Shown: piece after piece, positions 44,828 through 56,800 of the stretch
Layout: each line of letters starts with the position of its first letter
Position numbering within the stretch: the first letter of the stretch is position 1
DNA from: Hymenopellis radicata
Taxonomy: Eukaryota > Basidiomycota > Agaricomycetes > Agaricales > Physalacriaceae
Direction: 5' to 3'
NCBI GenBank assembly: GCA_015501595.1
Contig: JADNRX010000191.1
Coordinates: forward strand, 41,805-105,804
DNA: 64,000 nt
Translations under genes and position numbers: made by a program
The notes under the pieces: generated by a model
What the model was told of the DNA's origin: nothing
Database searches by the model: none
The model's input: only the letters and a program-made list of their open reading frames with translations

Positions 44828-46043
44828 ATGGGTACACGTGTCGACATAAAAAAAATAGCACGAGATCGACGCAGGAAAGATAACAGGGGAAGCAAGGAGC
44901 ACGAATACATTGCACCTTCATCATCCACGAGGACCGGTAACCGACCGATTGAAGACCTGCACCCCCATGATGAAGAAAGAACACCGATGCATCGACAGCT
45001 ACTACGACAGGAAGAAAGCTCGTAAGTAGAGGGCCACATAAAAATTTCAGGAAGACTTACAGTAACCAGAGGAAGCCGTAGATCTTGTCATACGGGAGAG
45101 AATCATTCAAAACGGACATGTTCTCTCCAACGAAACGGTAAGCATGCCAGGAAATAGCAGAACAATGCCATTAACATGTTATAGGACTCTCTTATCAAAA
45201 AATCCAACGTGATATCCAGCGATGGCGAACTGACTTGGAGACTCGTCGTTGAAGAGGAGATGACCACGATGGAACATGTATTCGTCCTGGAAGGCGTGTT
45301 AGTAAAGTCGATGCTTCCGCCGATAGGAAATGTTACAAGGTGAGCAATGCCGACTAAAACGCATGTAGCCTGACGCGCGCAACAGAACAAAGCCTGAAAA
45401 TTTGCAACAAAGCGTCCAGATTTCGGGACTAGGAGCGCAAGAATTCGATCGCGCGGTGGATGTGGTCAGAGAAGCACATATAAGGTTTAGTAAACGACTT
45501 GGCACAGACATCGAGCCGTGGACACCATCGTCCTTCGAAGACCACGTCGCGTTAGACTTTGCCAACCGTTACTTTGAGTCGACCAGTATGGGGGACAAGA
45601 TAGATTTCGACCCCGGCGTAGACCCAAAAGGCGTACTAAGCAAACTGGCGACGGAACGTAACCTCCATCATACCGACGACAATCGCGTGACGTTCTGGGA
45701 TTCTAACATGCAGGAAGACGCCAGACAGTAAGTTGATCAGACTGGTTAGGAAACGCCATACTCACATAAACATAGGTTTGACGTGATCGAGCCCCAGGCG
45801 TTGCATGTTGGCGATGTCATCGAAGTTCAGTTCTCCTTCGTATTGGTACCTCTGAGGTTGGATAAGGGTCCGCGACCGGGAGTCAAGAAGCCATACAAAC
45901 ACCGGTTGAGACTCAAGCTACGGACCATAGCCAGAATGGATTCTACCATGACAGAGGTGAGCACTCGAGACGATGCTGGAGCGGCACGCAGACTGACGAG
46001 ATTTACAGCAAGCAAAACGCGCGAAGTATGCACAAGAGGATAA
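44828..46043 (+). CDS. Unknown multi-exon protein
   Basis: Exon 1 (44828-45021) is basic and polar. Following exons encode EEAVDLVIRERIIQNGHVLS, then NVISSDGELTWRLVVEEEMT, then SVQISGLGAQEFDRAVDVVR and FDPGVDPKGVLSKLATERNL with HHTDDNRVTFWDSN. After a short intron comes FDVIEPQALHVGDVIEVQFS, VLVPLRLDKGPRPGVKKPYK, LKLRTIARMDSTMTEV, and a basic tail to 46043. The pattern (HTDDNRVTFW; VGDVIEVQFSFVLVPLR) resembles uncharacterised Agaricomycete proteins often near DNA transposons. That is recall, not a search result. The first splice phase was not resolved. Confidence 0.55.
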
Positions 46044-46877
46044 AGAGAAGGCGAAGAAAAAGGAGACTGTACGAAAGAACGATATGAAGCGAAAGGTGGG
46101 TTATTAGCAGGAGAAGGAATAGAGGAGAGTTCAGATAAGACGTACATGAAGGGTGATCGGAATACGAACAGCTTGATATACGAAGCCTAAGATACAAATA
46201 TAGCAATATGAAGTAACACGCGTTAAGTAGGAGAGCACGTACTAACTTGCAACATTCTCACCCAAGAAAAAGTCTATGGAGGCACGTCAGTCCACATCGT
46301 TCTCCCCTTTCCAAAGGCAAGAGTCATAATGTGCAGGACAGTGTCCACCAAGGTTCGTAATCGCTATCGTGCAAAAATGGGCCTGTCAAGCAGGTGAGAG
46401 AGGGAAAAGGAGGCGAATAGGGCACATTAGGTGACACACGACGGTGCGGAAGCTAACAGGACATCAAATGCATTCCGCGCATTGCTGTTACCTAGTTGGT
46501 CATCATGGTAGCGTGATTGAAAAAGACGGCACTCCGGACCACACGTTCGTAAGCGCCATCATAACAGGTTACTCAAAAAAAACAGTACAAGGGCTCTGGA
46601 AGCTTGATAACATGATGGAAAGAGGTAACCAATGAACACGCCTGACAGGTAGATCACAGTGTATTAAGTCTACAAAGCAATCACCCACGAAACAAAAGTC
46701 CATATGACATTGGTTACTGTAACTTACAAGAAGAGAGCAAGGCCGTATGTTTGACGAGCATACGTATGTAGATAGATAGATAGATAGATAGAAGGTCACG
46801 ACAAGCAAATATCAGCAGAATAGACGTCTATCAAACGGTATAAGTAATGGGATCAAGATGTAGGGAATAATGAACCG
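46044..46877. other. Intergenic stretch with a GATA microsatellite
   Basis: There is no supported gene here. About six GATA units lie at 46769-46792. The flanks do not resemble the LINE end at 15.45 kb, so no retrotransposon is called. Confidence 0.4.
46769..46792. repeat. (GATA)n microsatellite
   Basis: This is a tandem GATA tract of about six units between the 44828 gene and F-box copy 3. Confidence 0.85.
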
Positions 46878-48580
46878 TTACGAAGGAGAGGAAGACATCT
46901 CAAAGATGGGGGACTGGTTTAGGGGAGGTGGATACTTATTGTTGAGCAGGTGGACGAGATCACGAAGCGCCTCAGGGCAAGTATCACACCTCCGAAGACT
47001 ACAAGGTCTACCGACCGAAATAGTCCCAGAAAACGGTGTATCCCTGTTCGACTCCCTCGGAAGCCACATATCAGGAATGTGGGGCAGTTCCAGGATGTAA
47101 CGCAAGGGACCGTGTTGCCCACCCCTACGAGGCTTCACATCGGACAGTACAGAATCCTCTGGAGGGAGAATGAGTAACCGAACGGTAACGGGGTGGGAGA
47201 AACACATGTCGGAAAGGACAAACAGCATGTCGTTGAGCGAGTTGTGGTAACACCTGAGGTTGAGAGACCGAAGAGCCGGTAAAAGCGGAAAATAGTTATC
47301 GGGGTGTGCAACAAGGCCGAAATCGTCTGTAAGAATTCAGCCAAGAAGCAGTTTAAGAATTTGTAGGTCGACGTACGCTTGATGGTAAGAGAAAAAGATA
47401 CTAATGTATGCTGACATTCGAGCAGGATACAAAACATATAGGGAACATCGGGCGTTGCCAGAACCAATGTAAGAGAAGTGACACATGACAAGGAAAGGTG
47501 GTGAGGAAAGGCGCAATGCTCCGGCATTAATCTGCGAACGGTATGACCAAACCTTGATCGCAAAGCATCGAGGAAGGCACCGCTATGGACGTCGAATTCA
47601 GGATACGAGCAAGTAAAATCGAGAACGACATCGAGCAGAGTAGGTTTGGGATCGAGAAACCGGGTAGCAGTGTCGGGATAGGAATAACCAGACGGCTCTA
47701 GACCGTTGGCTTCAAACCACACTGGGCGTATGGGATTTTCCGTGTGACCTAACAGCGTGATAGGCGTCTGAATCCAAGAGAATCAGGACCAGAAATATGA
47801 CGAGGAAAAGAACACACGTACAATACGGCCTCCAACCCATGCAAAGAGTTCAAGCGACTTCAAAGAGGGTGCTGGACCCAGAAGATGATGCAACGAATGA
47901 GTTTCCAATAACATATGGGAAATCTCAAGTCGGATCACCGAGCTCGGCAAGATATGCGCTGGAGGGATAGACATGGCATGTAGGTTCGAACCTCTGTATA
48001 CCACATCTTCGATGGAAATGGCCCAGGCGGGGAAGAAAAGCGGATTGTCATAGAACGGCCAACAGTCGAATACGAATTTTTTGACTCGCTTGTGCAAGCA
48101 ATATCGGTCAATGAAGGCAGATATAGCAATCTCCGTATTTGCGACAAAGCGAACTATATCCGGCCGGGATAGCGAGGAATAATGTTGAACGGGGAGGTGC
48201 AAAACGATGCATTGGTGGGTCTGAGAAACAAAGAGGCGAGATAAGGAAGAGTTGACACTCCTGAGGTGCAACAAGTCGGAAAGGCTCAGGTACAGCCCCA
48301 CGCGCAACCAGAGCTCCGGTGGAAAAAAGTCGGGTAGTTCAGAGACAAAGAATACCGGCTGACACCGATACACTGCCCGAGGTTTATGTTCAACGGGAAG
48401 GTCGGGTTCGGGGCAGGGAGTGAGCAATAGAGCGTAGTACGCAGTGTCGTCACACACTGTCTCGTCTACAAGCGCATTCTGTTCCAGAATATGCGGGTGC
48501 TCGCCTGATCATACAATGAGCTTATACAGAGACAGAAAAAGCGAGATGTACCAAAAATGACTAAATCATATAACTTGGGA
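46878..48580 (-). CDS. F-box-like family protein, copy 3
   Basis: A short 5' exon ends PKLYDLVIFG (about 48580) and joins across an intron to GEHPHILEQNALVDETV. The main exon holds FPPELWLRVGLYLSLSDLLH, HLRSVNSSLSRLF, IAISAFIDRYCLHKRVKKFV and LLGPAPSLKSLELFAWVGGR. The middle exon has PTLLDVVLDFTCSYPEFD, PHHLSLSCVTSLTLVL and CQHTLVSFSLTI. The last exon has MWLPRESNRDTPFSGTI and RRCDTCPEALRDLVHLLN, with the stop at 46878. All family blocks are present and open. It is probably an SCF substrate receptor; the ligand is unknown. Confidence 0.7.
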
Positions 48581-48970
48581 TCCATCACGATAGAGAAAAT
48601 GAAGCACGAATTCACCGGTACCAAGGGCAGTAAGAAAGAGTTGGCAGGGAACATAGCAGACAAACAAGCGTAAGTCTGCAAACACAAGAAAGGAAATGCT
48701 TTATTAGGCAATACCCGATTACTTTGACCGAGGCGGAAGGTGTTTCCGCGGAGTCCGTGTGTACGACTTCTCCGAAGGGAGAGCCACCGGGGATGGCAAG
48801 GGATGACTGCAACGTTGAATACATATGAGTTGTCCATACTCTTGGCCCGAGATCCGTTGGGGGAGATGGGAGCCACCCGCACAGAAGGCTTCCTAAGTTC
48901 ATCTTAGAATGGATACCCGTGACCGTTGAGAGCTGTGATCGCTCTTCTCCAGTCACCACGATCACAGTCC

Positions 48971-49507
48971 ATGGCGGACAACGAAGTTGAATATCTTGGA
49001 ACGAGGACCGAAGTGGAATACGTCAAAACCAACCCGTCACCGGTCATATATATCAAGACAGAGTTATCGGCGGAGGTCAGAGAAATTCTTGACAGCGCAA
49101 CGTGGGCACAGCCGAAAAGACAAGCCAGGCGGCGGGAGAAGCTAAAGCAGAATAGGTAAGTCCTTTGTATGTATGGATTGTCGTGCTGACATTCTAGCAA
49201 CCGTAGATCAAGACATACACCTACGAGAAACAACACTTCAGTGGTCAAGGACTCAGAGCCCACAAAAACGGTCAAGGCAAGCAATAACGGCTCGCGCACC
49301 CGTCGTTCATTGAACTCGTACAGCGCAAAGCAAACCTCCCAATCACGCCGCGCAAACGAAATAAAACACACAGTAAGTCCAATTCGCCTCCACTGGGTTG
49401 CCACTGCGCAGTCATCCCAGCCGAAACAAGGGCATTCACGCAGGCCACCTCCAGATGTCATAGACCTAATAACCGAAGACGAAGACGATGTCATAATGTT
49501 ATCATGA
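48971..49507 (+). CDS. Small protein with SUMO-attachment and SUMO-binding-like motifs
   Basis: From ATG 48971 (MADNEVEYLGTRTEVEYVK) the first exon contains VIYIKTELS, a consensus SUMO-acceptor site (hydrophobic-K-x-E), and ends in a basic helix QPKRQARRREKLKQN. After a short intron (GTAAGT...TAG) come basic, Ser/Asn-rich sequence and finally PDVIDLITEDEDDVIMLS. This is a hydrophobic core followed by acids, as in SUMO-interacting motifs. One base out of frame just beyond the stop lies DSDIEVIHEG, a second such motif, so the true C-terminus may be longer. It diverges from F-box copy 3. It has no known domain. Confidence 0.5.
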
Positions 49508-50309
49508 TTCAGACATTGAAGTGATACACGAAGGATGGGAGGGCTAAGCATTGCGAGTAGACACAGAAGGAGACAAAAAGGGCCGGAGGATGGCAAGGAA
49601 GACTACTACGAATTCTTTGTTTGCTGTCGCATCAATCAAGAGTCCCACCCCCCTCGTTTTCAAGCATCATACTGTATATTCTCCGCCATTGCCGCATACA
49701 TTGAAGGGTACACGGTAGATCATCAACATGGGATCGACTATTACCGTTCACAGGCATTATGTCCGTTAAATGGTAATATGTGAGCGGTCCTCACCCTTCA
49801 TTCGAAAACAAGGTGTCTTCCAACTACGGGACGCCAAACATATTACTAGCACCGCTCCTCCATCTATCCACGGGCGTAAAGTCGGGAATTCAACAATTGC
49901 ATGACGCATGACAACCGGAAAGCAGATGATAACGCGGAAGAAATGGAAGAGTTCGCAGGCTTCCATTCGATTTGAGCTGCCAATGCCAAGAGCTAACCGT
50001 TTTATCGTGAATTCAGCGCAGGCTATACGTAGACATCCGCCGTGTTGTCTTCTGTCTCAGTAAATGTATAGAAGCCGTATGACCTATAAACGGCGTTAGG
50101 ACAAAACGCAGTCAGCGACGGGGGCACGTACAGCGAAGGCCGAGAACCAGCTGCGAGGTCTCCATCTCAGCTAAGAGAGACGGTACGTCGGATACCAAGC
50201 AGCTATTTCCAAAATATATTATCAAGAATATGAGCGAAATAGACATGGGATTGGGTAGGGAGCCGGGGGGGGGGGGGGGGGGGGGCAGGAAACAGCAAAC
50301 ACCAATACA
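49508..50309. other. Stretch with a 21-G homopolymer, no gene supported
   Basis: Short frames (49535-49783 on plus, 49766-49966 on minus) lack recognisable content. Twenty-one consecutive Gs lie at 50265-50285, just downstream of the stop of F-box copy 4. Confidence 0.4.
50265..50285. repeat. Poly-G tract of 21 bases
   Basis: This is an uninterrupted G run on the plus strand, 25 bases beyond the 3' end of F-box copy 4 (C run on the gene's strand). It is by far the longest G run in the window. Confidence 0.9.
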
Positions 50310-52018
50310 TCAAACGGAAGAGAAATGCGCCTGAAAGACGTTAGATACGCCAGGGAGAGGGGGATAGCGGTCATTCATCCAGTCTACCAGATTCTGAAGA
50401 ACATCTGGACATGCAGTGCATCGTGTCAAAACACAAGGCCTTTTAACAGCAATGGTTCCAGAAAAAGGCGTATACCGATTGAATTGAGTGGGAAGCCACA
50501 TCTGTGGGATGTCGGGCAGCCCTTCAAGGTAACGTAGGGGGGCGTGCCAACCGTCGATTCTAGAGACAGTGGCAGGATCGTCCCGGGGATGAACGAATAG
50601 TTCCACAGAAACGGCCTGCAGAAAGCACATGTCCGATAGGACGAAGATCATCACGTCCAGGACTTCCGACTGACAGTTGAGCACCAACGTGTCAAGAGCG
50701 GGTAGGACTGGAAAATAGTTATCCGGATGGCCGACAAGTGCAGTGTCATCTAGACATGTCGCGTGAGTCAATAATAATTTACAAATGAGCGTGATCATAC
50801 CGTTGATGGTCAAAGAGAAGAAAACTAGTGTATCCTGACATTCCTGCAGTACGCAGAACATATAGGGGACATCGCTAGCGAAAAAAACCAATGTAAGATT
50901 CGTTACAGCCACCATGGACAAGCGATGAGGAAAGGTGAGACGTGCAGGCAGCAACGTGGACAAGGGAATAGTGCCGTTATATACCGTTCCACGCAAGACA
51001 TCGAGAAGTGTTCGAGTAGGGGCGCCAAACTCAACATCGGGACTGTTGAATTCCAAGGTGAGGTTATCCAGAGTGGGCTTTGGCTGCTGAAACCAAGCAA
51101 CAGCCTCCATATGGGAATGACCACAATGTTGTAGGCCATTAGCCTCCAACCAGGACGCGAGCTCGAGGTGATCAGGTTGGGCCGGACGGGTAACGGCGTT
51201 CTATATATACACTCTAATAAGAGATTGAAGTACGACAAGAAAAAGAGATACGTACGATACCACCGCCAGTCAATGCAAAAATACGAAGTGTTTTCAAAGA
51301 CGGGGAAGGGCCGAGCAGATGATGCAACGAATGATTCTCCATTGACACATCGCGAAGCTCCAGAAGGGTAACAGAGCTGGGCAAGATATGCATGGGGGAG
51401 ATAGTCAAGACACGATGGCTGCTGCCTCGATACACGACGTGCTCGACAGCACTAAACCCCGAACGAAAAAAAAGCGGATTTTCAAAACACGGCCAGCAAT
51501 CCAAGACGATCTTTGTAACACGGTTGTTCAAGTTGTGGCGCTGAACAAAAGCACATATGGCGACCTCCATGTGGCCAACAAAGCGCCGTATATCCGGACG
51601 GTCTAAAGAACTATAACCGCGATCGGGAAATCGCAAGACTAGACACTTATGGGTCTGCGGGGTTAACAATTCGGAAAGGGCACGATTGACAACTCGGAGG
51701 CGCAACAAGTCGGGATGGGCGAGGTATAATGCCACCTGTAGCCACAGTTCCGGAGGGAAAATGTCGGGCAGACGACAGACAAAGTATACGGAAGGTCGAC
51801 GGCGCCGTGCTGGAAGGTTACGGCGGACGGCACAATCGCCTCCGGGACAAGCAACAAGGGCTAATGCGCGGTACCCAGCATCATTGTAGACGACCGAACG
51901 CGCGCGCGCGCTGTGTTCCAGAATGAACGGATGCACACCTGTATCAATGATCATTGCATGAAATGCCTAAAACCTTTTAAAAAAACGAAGACGCACCGGC
52001 AAGCACCAGGTCATACAT
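50310..52018 (-). CDS. F-box-like family protein, copy 4
   Basis: A 5' exon ending MYDLVLAG (about 52018-51995) joins to VHPFILEHSARARSVVYNDA. The main exon has FPPELWLQVALYLAHPDLLR, LRVVNRALSELLTPQTHKC, VAICAFVQRHNLNNRVTKIV and LLGPSPSLKTLRIFALTGGG. The middle exon has ANGLQHCGHSHMEAVAWFQ, PTLDNLTLEFN and PHRLSMVAVTNLTLVFF. It runs on through CQDTLVFFSLTINGM into the last block: VGHPDNYFPVLPALDTLVLN, MWLPTQFNRYTPFSGTI and TRCTACPDVLQNLVDWMN. The middle and last parts share one open frame (50310-51149). All hallmarks are present, so it looks intact. Confidence 0.72.
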
Positions 52019-52547
52019 TCTTCCGAGTATGAATCACAAACAGGATGAGAAGCAAAAGAAGGGAGAGGTAGTGAAAGTAGAGTCGAAAAGTCACGCAAAG
52101 GCGAGGCCGAAAATAAAACGGCAACTCGGACCGAACCGAGCCGATCATGGAGGACGCGTCTTGATGCGCAAATCGCGTATTGTCGAAGACGGCGTAGATA
52201 TCGCGGCATGATCGCATCCTTGGGCCATAGAAATCGAGTGTTGCTCACCACCAGCGCAGGAGCCCTCGATACTGCATAACGACATCCGAACTGGTCGGCG
52301 CTCTGACCACACCCCAGTGGCATGTTGCTGGACACCGGCGGACAGGAATTCCGCAAGAAGTTAAATCAATTCCTCCAAGTGGAGAGGCAGTATAGCGCCT
52401 TTACCATATGCAAACGCAAGGATTGGAAGCATCGGGAACAGCAATCAGGAGACTGGTGTCAGTTGACGTGGACATCCCGAAAAGAAGAACCGCAGTAAAC
52501 AAGTACGATTTATGCTATAACGAAGACACGCGAAATCCCTACTATGA
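52019..52547. other. Stretch upstream of F-box copy 4, unclear
   Basis: This stretch contains the likely 5' untranslated region and promoter of copy 4. Short frames on both strands are unconvincing. No repeats were recognised. Confidence 0.3.
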
Positions 52548-53559
52548 CTAGCAAGCAATCAAGATAGAGCTTGAATGACCGCAGTGTACGCCGCCTTGGG
52601 TGGTAGTTGATGATGAACAACAACGGCGCGGTACTTGAACGCCACGAGTTCTAAGGTGCGATTTAAATATCAGAAAGTAAGCGAGAGAAAAAAGGAAATC
52701 ACGCACCGCATCACTAACACCCGAACCGGTGATGGCGACACGCTGGGGAACGGCAAGACACGCCCGAACCACAGTCACGTAGTCATTGGCGGCACCGCTA
52801 GCAATGTCGAAGTCGATGATAGCTACTTCACCCACGCCAGAGGAAGCCAAAGCAGTTAGAGCAGCTTGAGCGCCACCGGCGCCTCCGGCCTTGGGTGAAG
52901 CGTCAGATACTCGAAACCCAAGACGGAAGTTGTGAGTGCCAGACTGCAGTCTTCGTAAAGGCGTACTGGAGCTGGGACCTGGCATGGGGACACCATTATC
53001 ATCCTCTGTCTCCTGCTATTAATAGAATGAATGTCGACTTTCGAGGATGCTTGCTCACAGATCTGCGGCTCGTGCTGTAGTGGCGCTTCCTCCTCAATCT
53101 CCTCTCGATTCATCGATAAACGCTTCGGTTTGGCTGCAGGAACTTGATCATCGGACGACTCGTAACATGCATCTTGAGGGGGTCCCTCGGGCAACATAGT
53201 AGGCAGGATGCAGAGACCATAACGCAGAGCAACACGATCAGAAAGGTGGAGGAGGCGGCCAAAGACGACAACAGCGGGAAACGCGTTGCGAGACCTCTGT
53301 GAGGTATGAGACGCAAGGCAAAACACATGTTATCATCCGCTTGCCTTATGGCTTGGTGAACAACAACTCCATGCAAGTACGCGTCAAAGACAGCAGCCTC
53401 GCGTCCTTCACCGGATCCGAGAGTCTTCCAGCTATCCTGACGTCCAAGTTGTACGGTAGCCTCGATGTGACAGGCGTCTGGGGAGTACGCTGGGAGAAGG
53501 AGAATGTCTAGGGTCGTCGTTGTAGACTTTACGCCGAATAATGTCGAATGGGGAGGCAT
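52548..53559 (-). CDS. Unknown multi-exon protein
   Basis: ATG 53559 opens MPPHSTLFGVKSTTTTLDIL, with GRQDSWKTLGSGEGREAAVF and DAYLHGVVVHQAIRQADDN. A later exon is acidic (YESSDDQVPAAKPKR, REEIEEEAPLQHE). The next has STPLRRLQSGTHNFRLGFR, then LTALASSGVGEVAIIDFDIA and SGAANDYVTVVRACLAVPQR. A final exon ends ELVAFKYRAVVVHHQLPPKA just before 52548. Intron phases were not all resolved. The pieces look like a real protein but I do not recognise it. It converges with nothing obvious and lies between F-box copy 4 and the 53907 gene. Confidence 0.4.
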
Positions 53560-53906
53560 TACAATAGCCTATAGAGCAGTCAGTGAAAATATATGCTGAG
53601 CTGCATTAAAACTCACAGGTCGACGAACCGACGCAAGAGTCTTGTTACTGGCGGATGCTAAACGAAGAACGCCGAAAACGAAAGCGCTGCGGAAAGAAAG
53701 ATAAATGTACAGGTGGTATAAACAGAGATTAATAGCAACCATTTTAGACAAATTACACAGATTGAAGGTCCGAGGAAACATCCCAAGAGCCGGACTCGGA
53801 ACGGACACAATGCGAACAGGACGATAGCGACAATGATGGTCAAGGCTCAAGACAAGACAGGGAGCCAAATAAGGAAATGCTGAAAAGTCCTTGGCGACCC
53901 ACCACC

Positions 53907-55053
53907 ATGTCCGACATGCCAACAAGGGAGAACGACGATACCACAGGCTGCGGGCCATACACACATTGTCCACGAGAAATTCAAGAGGCCATAGAGGAAT
54001 ACACCTTCCTCGAATTACCAGAAGAAAAAATGATCGGACTGGATGGAGACCGGAATGGATACCTGTTCTACGGATTCGCCAGGCGGTACTCTCGGCCACA
54101 ATACGCGATACGGATAGCAGATAATACAAAGGTGAGTGTTCTGAACGAGCTACAAGCGCTATATTCACTAGAAACGACAGGCGGAACGGTTCATTGTCCA
54201 CATAAAGGACAGCAGGCGCAGACTGCGCAATTGGCTCGAACGCACAAATAACGAAATTGCGATACGCCACTACACGTTCGCCAATATAACGGCGGTCGAC
54301 TTATGCTTGAGTGAGATGCCTATCAACACTAGGGCTATCAGGCATCTGCGAGTGGACGACATAACCATTCGATTCTGGCCCGACTCAGAGAGTATGCAGG
54401 ACATAGTCCCGTACATCGAGGAATGGGAACAATGGGAGACGCTCTTAAAATTGAGGTTGATGGCACACTACGATGAAGGTTACACGAAGGTGCGTTTCTT
54501 ATACGAACACCATTGCTCCCATTAACATGCACTCTTAGGATGATTTCCCAAACAGCGAGGAGGACGAGAACATCAAATGTGTATCTGCAGAATTCTGCGC
54601 GCTCATACAACGCTTCCGGAACCTGAAAATATTCGCCCTGAAGCACCCAGCTACTTTCGTACGCCTTATCAACGGGTACTCATACGGAGGGTCGTACATA
54701 TATATACCAGAGTTGTATGCGAATGGGGACGAAGACACAGTTGCTGAACTAGATTCCGCCCACTACCGGCAAGAGTGCGCCATGATCGAACGATGGAGTC
54801 ACGGAACCTTGGAAGAAGCGTTCTTCTATCATGCGTTTTGCGAAGACTACCAAGTCATGTGCAATCCGGGATCGTGTTCAGGAGACTCAGAGGTATATGG
54901 AATCTTCAGCCATTGGAGGAAGATGGGGGGAGGGCAATGGATACGGCAAGAGCGACCGGAGCGGGACAGAACAATGGGCGGAATATATTTTGGAGAAGAT
55001 TTCTTTGGGGAACCATGCGACGATGATAGTACGATAATTTCTCGCAGAGATTA
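53907..55053 (+). CDS. Unknown protein, about 330 residues
   Basis: ATG 53907 has a good CACCATG context. Exon 1 encodes REIQEAIEEYTFLELPEEKM and FYGFARRYSRPQYAIRIADN. A GTGAGT intron (to about 54166) joins in phase to RQAERFIVHIKDSRRRLRNW and HYTFANITAVDLCLSEMPIN, then IRHLRVDDITIRFWPDSESM. A second intron near 54495-54540 leads to LIQRFRNLKIFALKHPATFV, YGGSYIYIPELYANGDEDTV and a C-terminus with GGIYFGEDFFGEPCDDD. The repeated leucine-spaced strands suggest a leucine-rich or RNI-like fold, but no F-box is evident. It is on the strand opposite to all F-box copies. Confidence 0.55.
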
Positions 55054-55174
55054 GGGTTAATATAATTATTATGGTTCAACATCAAGATAGATACACGAAT
55101 GAACGGGAGAGCATCAAGAAAACATACTGCTTAGTAGGACTTATGCCGGATGCGAAGCAGTAGACAAAACGACG

Positions 55175-56800
55175 TCAGTGTGAATAAATGCAAAGATCAG
55201 GCTCTGCCCGTAAACGAAGACTGTTGTAATGATGTACAAGATTGGGCAGGACCAAGGCACATTGCGCACAATCCGAGGTATCCGCGCTGGAGAAGACTAG
55301 GTTACCTGTAAAGGGAACCGGTCGGCTCGACGGACACGATGTCCAAGACGATGCTTCCCCAAAATCGAACGGCCGGGGGGCAAGACCATGATGTACATGG
55401 CGCACCCCATACACCCGAACCTTGAATTGGAGTGAAGTTGGCGTGCACCACGAGCGCAATAGAAGTAGAACAATGTCGCAATTGACGACAGGAACACTGA
55501 AGGAAATGTGAATGAGAGATGGCAGAGCTGGCCAGTAACGTTGTGCGGGAATGGGTTCATTGAAAACAGTAGCTGCAGCATAAATCAAAACATCGTTCAT
55601 GTTTAGCAAGATAAACAGGGACACATACGGAGAGTGATATCCAAGCAGACCAAATTGACGGCACAACCAAGAAGAGCAGGTATGTAACGTGTCTGACCCT
55701 CCACAAGAGTGAGAGTTAGAGATTTCACGTTACCAAATGAAAGACGATGAGGAAATCGAGTTCCGGGAGGAACGAGGTTGGAGATGTTTCGATGGATGAA
55801 CGAGCTGGAGGAGAAAGACTGCACTAAATCGTCGTAGAAGTGGGTCGGTTCTTTGAACTGCATGGAGTCGACACCGGAAGACAGATTGAGTGTAACGTAT
55901 TCTAGCGTGTGCCGCGCAGACCCGAACCAAGTACATGCCTCGGAGAAGGCAGTATGGTAGAGAGCGATACCACTGTCATGCAGCCAACGGTCAGGCAATA
56001 GGGTGGGAACGGTCTAGATACGGGGAATGAGAAAGGAAACGACAGGCAAAAACACAAGACTCATACCAAGGAACCACCAGCTAATGTACTGATAGTAAGG
56101 TGACGCAGAGAAGGGAAAGGACCCAGCATTCCATGAATTGAATGGCCAGTCATATCACAGTTCGATATGAGCAAGTCAACCACAGAAGAGGGAAGGACGA
56201 TAGTCGGAGGAATGATCATGGGATATGGCGTGTACGCGCTGCCTCGGAAAATGACATGAGTCACGTACACGAGAAGGTGAAGGAACCAACATGGTGCATC
56301 GGGACGGAAGTACCAATTAGAGAATACAACCCGCGTAACCAGGATGCTCAGATTGAACCTGCGAACAAATGCGGCTAGGGCAAACTCGACAGCCTGTACA
56401 TGTGTCTGAATAGTGGCGGATGAGTGGGGAAAAGATGACTGCCAACGGCGGGGCAGAGCCAGGGAGAGGGAGCAATGTGAATAGGGTGTGACAAATAAGC
56501 ACACGGCTTTGCACAGCAGGCGAAGGGATAAAATGGCTGGGGAATCCAAGTAGGAGAATATTCTGTAATGAACGTCTAGAGGAAGACACAGAAAACAGGC
56601 ATGTAGGGAACTGGGATGGCATTCAGGCAACCATAACGGAGTACGGGGATGACAGAGATGGGCCATATACGTGCCCAGGGAGGGACGCTCCATATGAACG
56701 CCCACGTATGGCGGTTCTGGCCAAGATAAATCATCATAGCCATCCAGCAGAGAATAATAGGCATCGTCGGAGGATGCTCCATAACAGGCCATTCTATCAC
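55175..56800 (-). CDS. F-box-like family protein, copy 5
   Basis: The main exon (about 56792-56061) holds LPLDVHYRIFSYLDSPAILS, LRLLCKAVCLFVTPYSHC, AVEFALAAFVRRFNLSILVT and LLGPFPSLRHLTISTLAGGS. The middle exon (55998-55603) has SEACTWFGSARHTLEYVTLN, PHRLSFGNVKSLTLTL and CAVNLVCLDITLRM. The last exon ends with PFTGNLVFSSADTSDCAQCA and LVLPNLVHHYN, the family CxxC signature, with the stop at 55175. All blocks are present. The start is probably in a short upstream exon that was not pinned down. Confidence 0.68.

Noticed and set aside
46769..46792. Possible second LINE end marked by a GATA tract
   Set aside because: Flanking sequence shows no similarity to the LINE 3' region at 15.47-15.63 kb and there is no reverse-transcriptase frame nearby.
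47980..47992. GGTTCGAACC, a tRNA B-box-like sequence
   Set aside because: It lies inside the coding exon of F-box copy 3 (encoding RGSNLHAM) and no cloverleaf can be drawn around it.
51896..51912. Alternating CG tract (possible Z-DNA)
   Set aside because: It is short and lies in the coding part of F-box copy 4, where it simply encodes alternating Ala and Arg.
53569..54270. 233-codon minus-strand ORF
   Set aside because: It is antisense to the well-supported spliced gene at 53907-55053 and has implausible composition.
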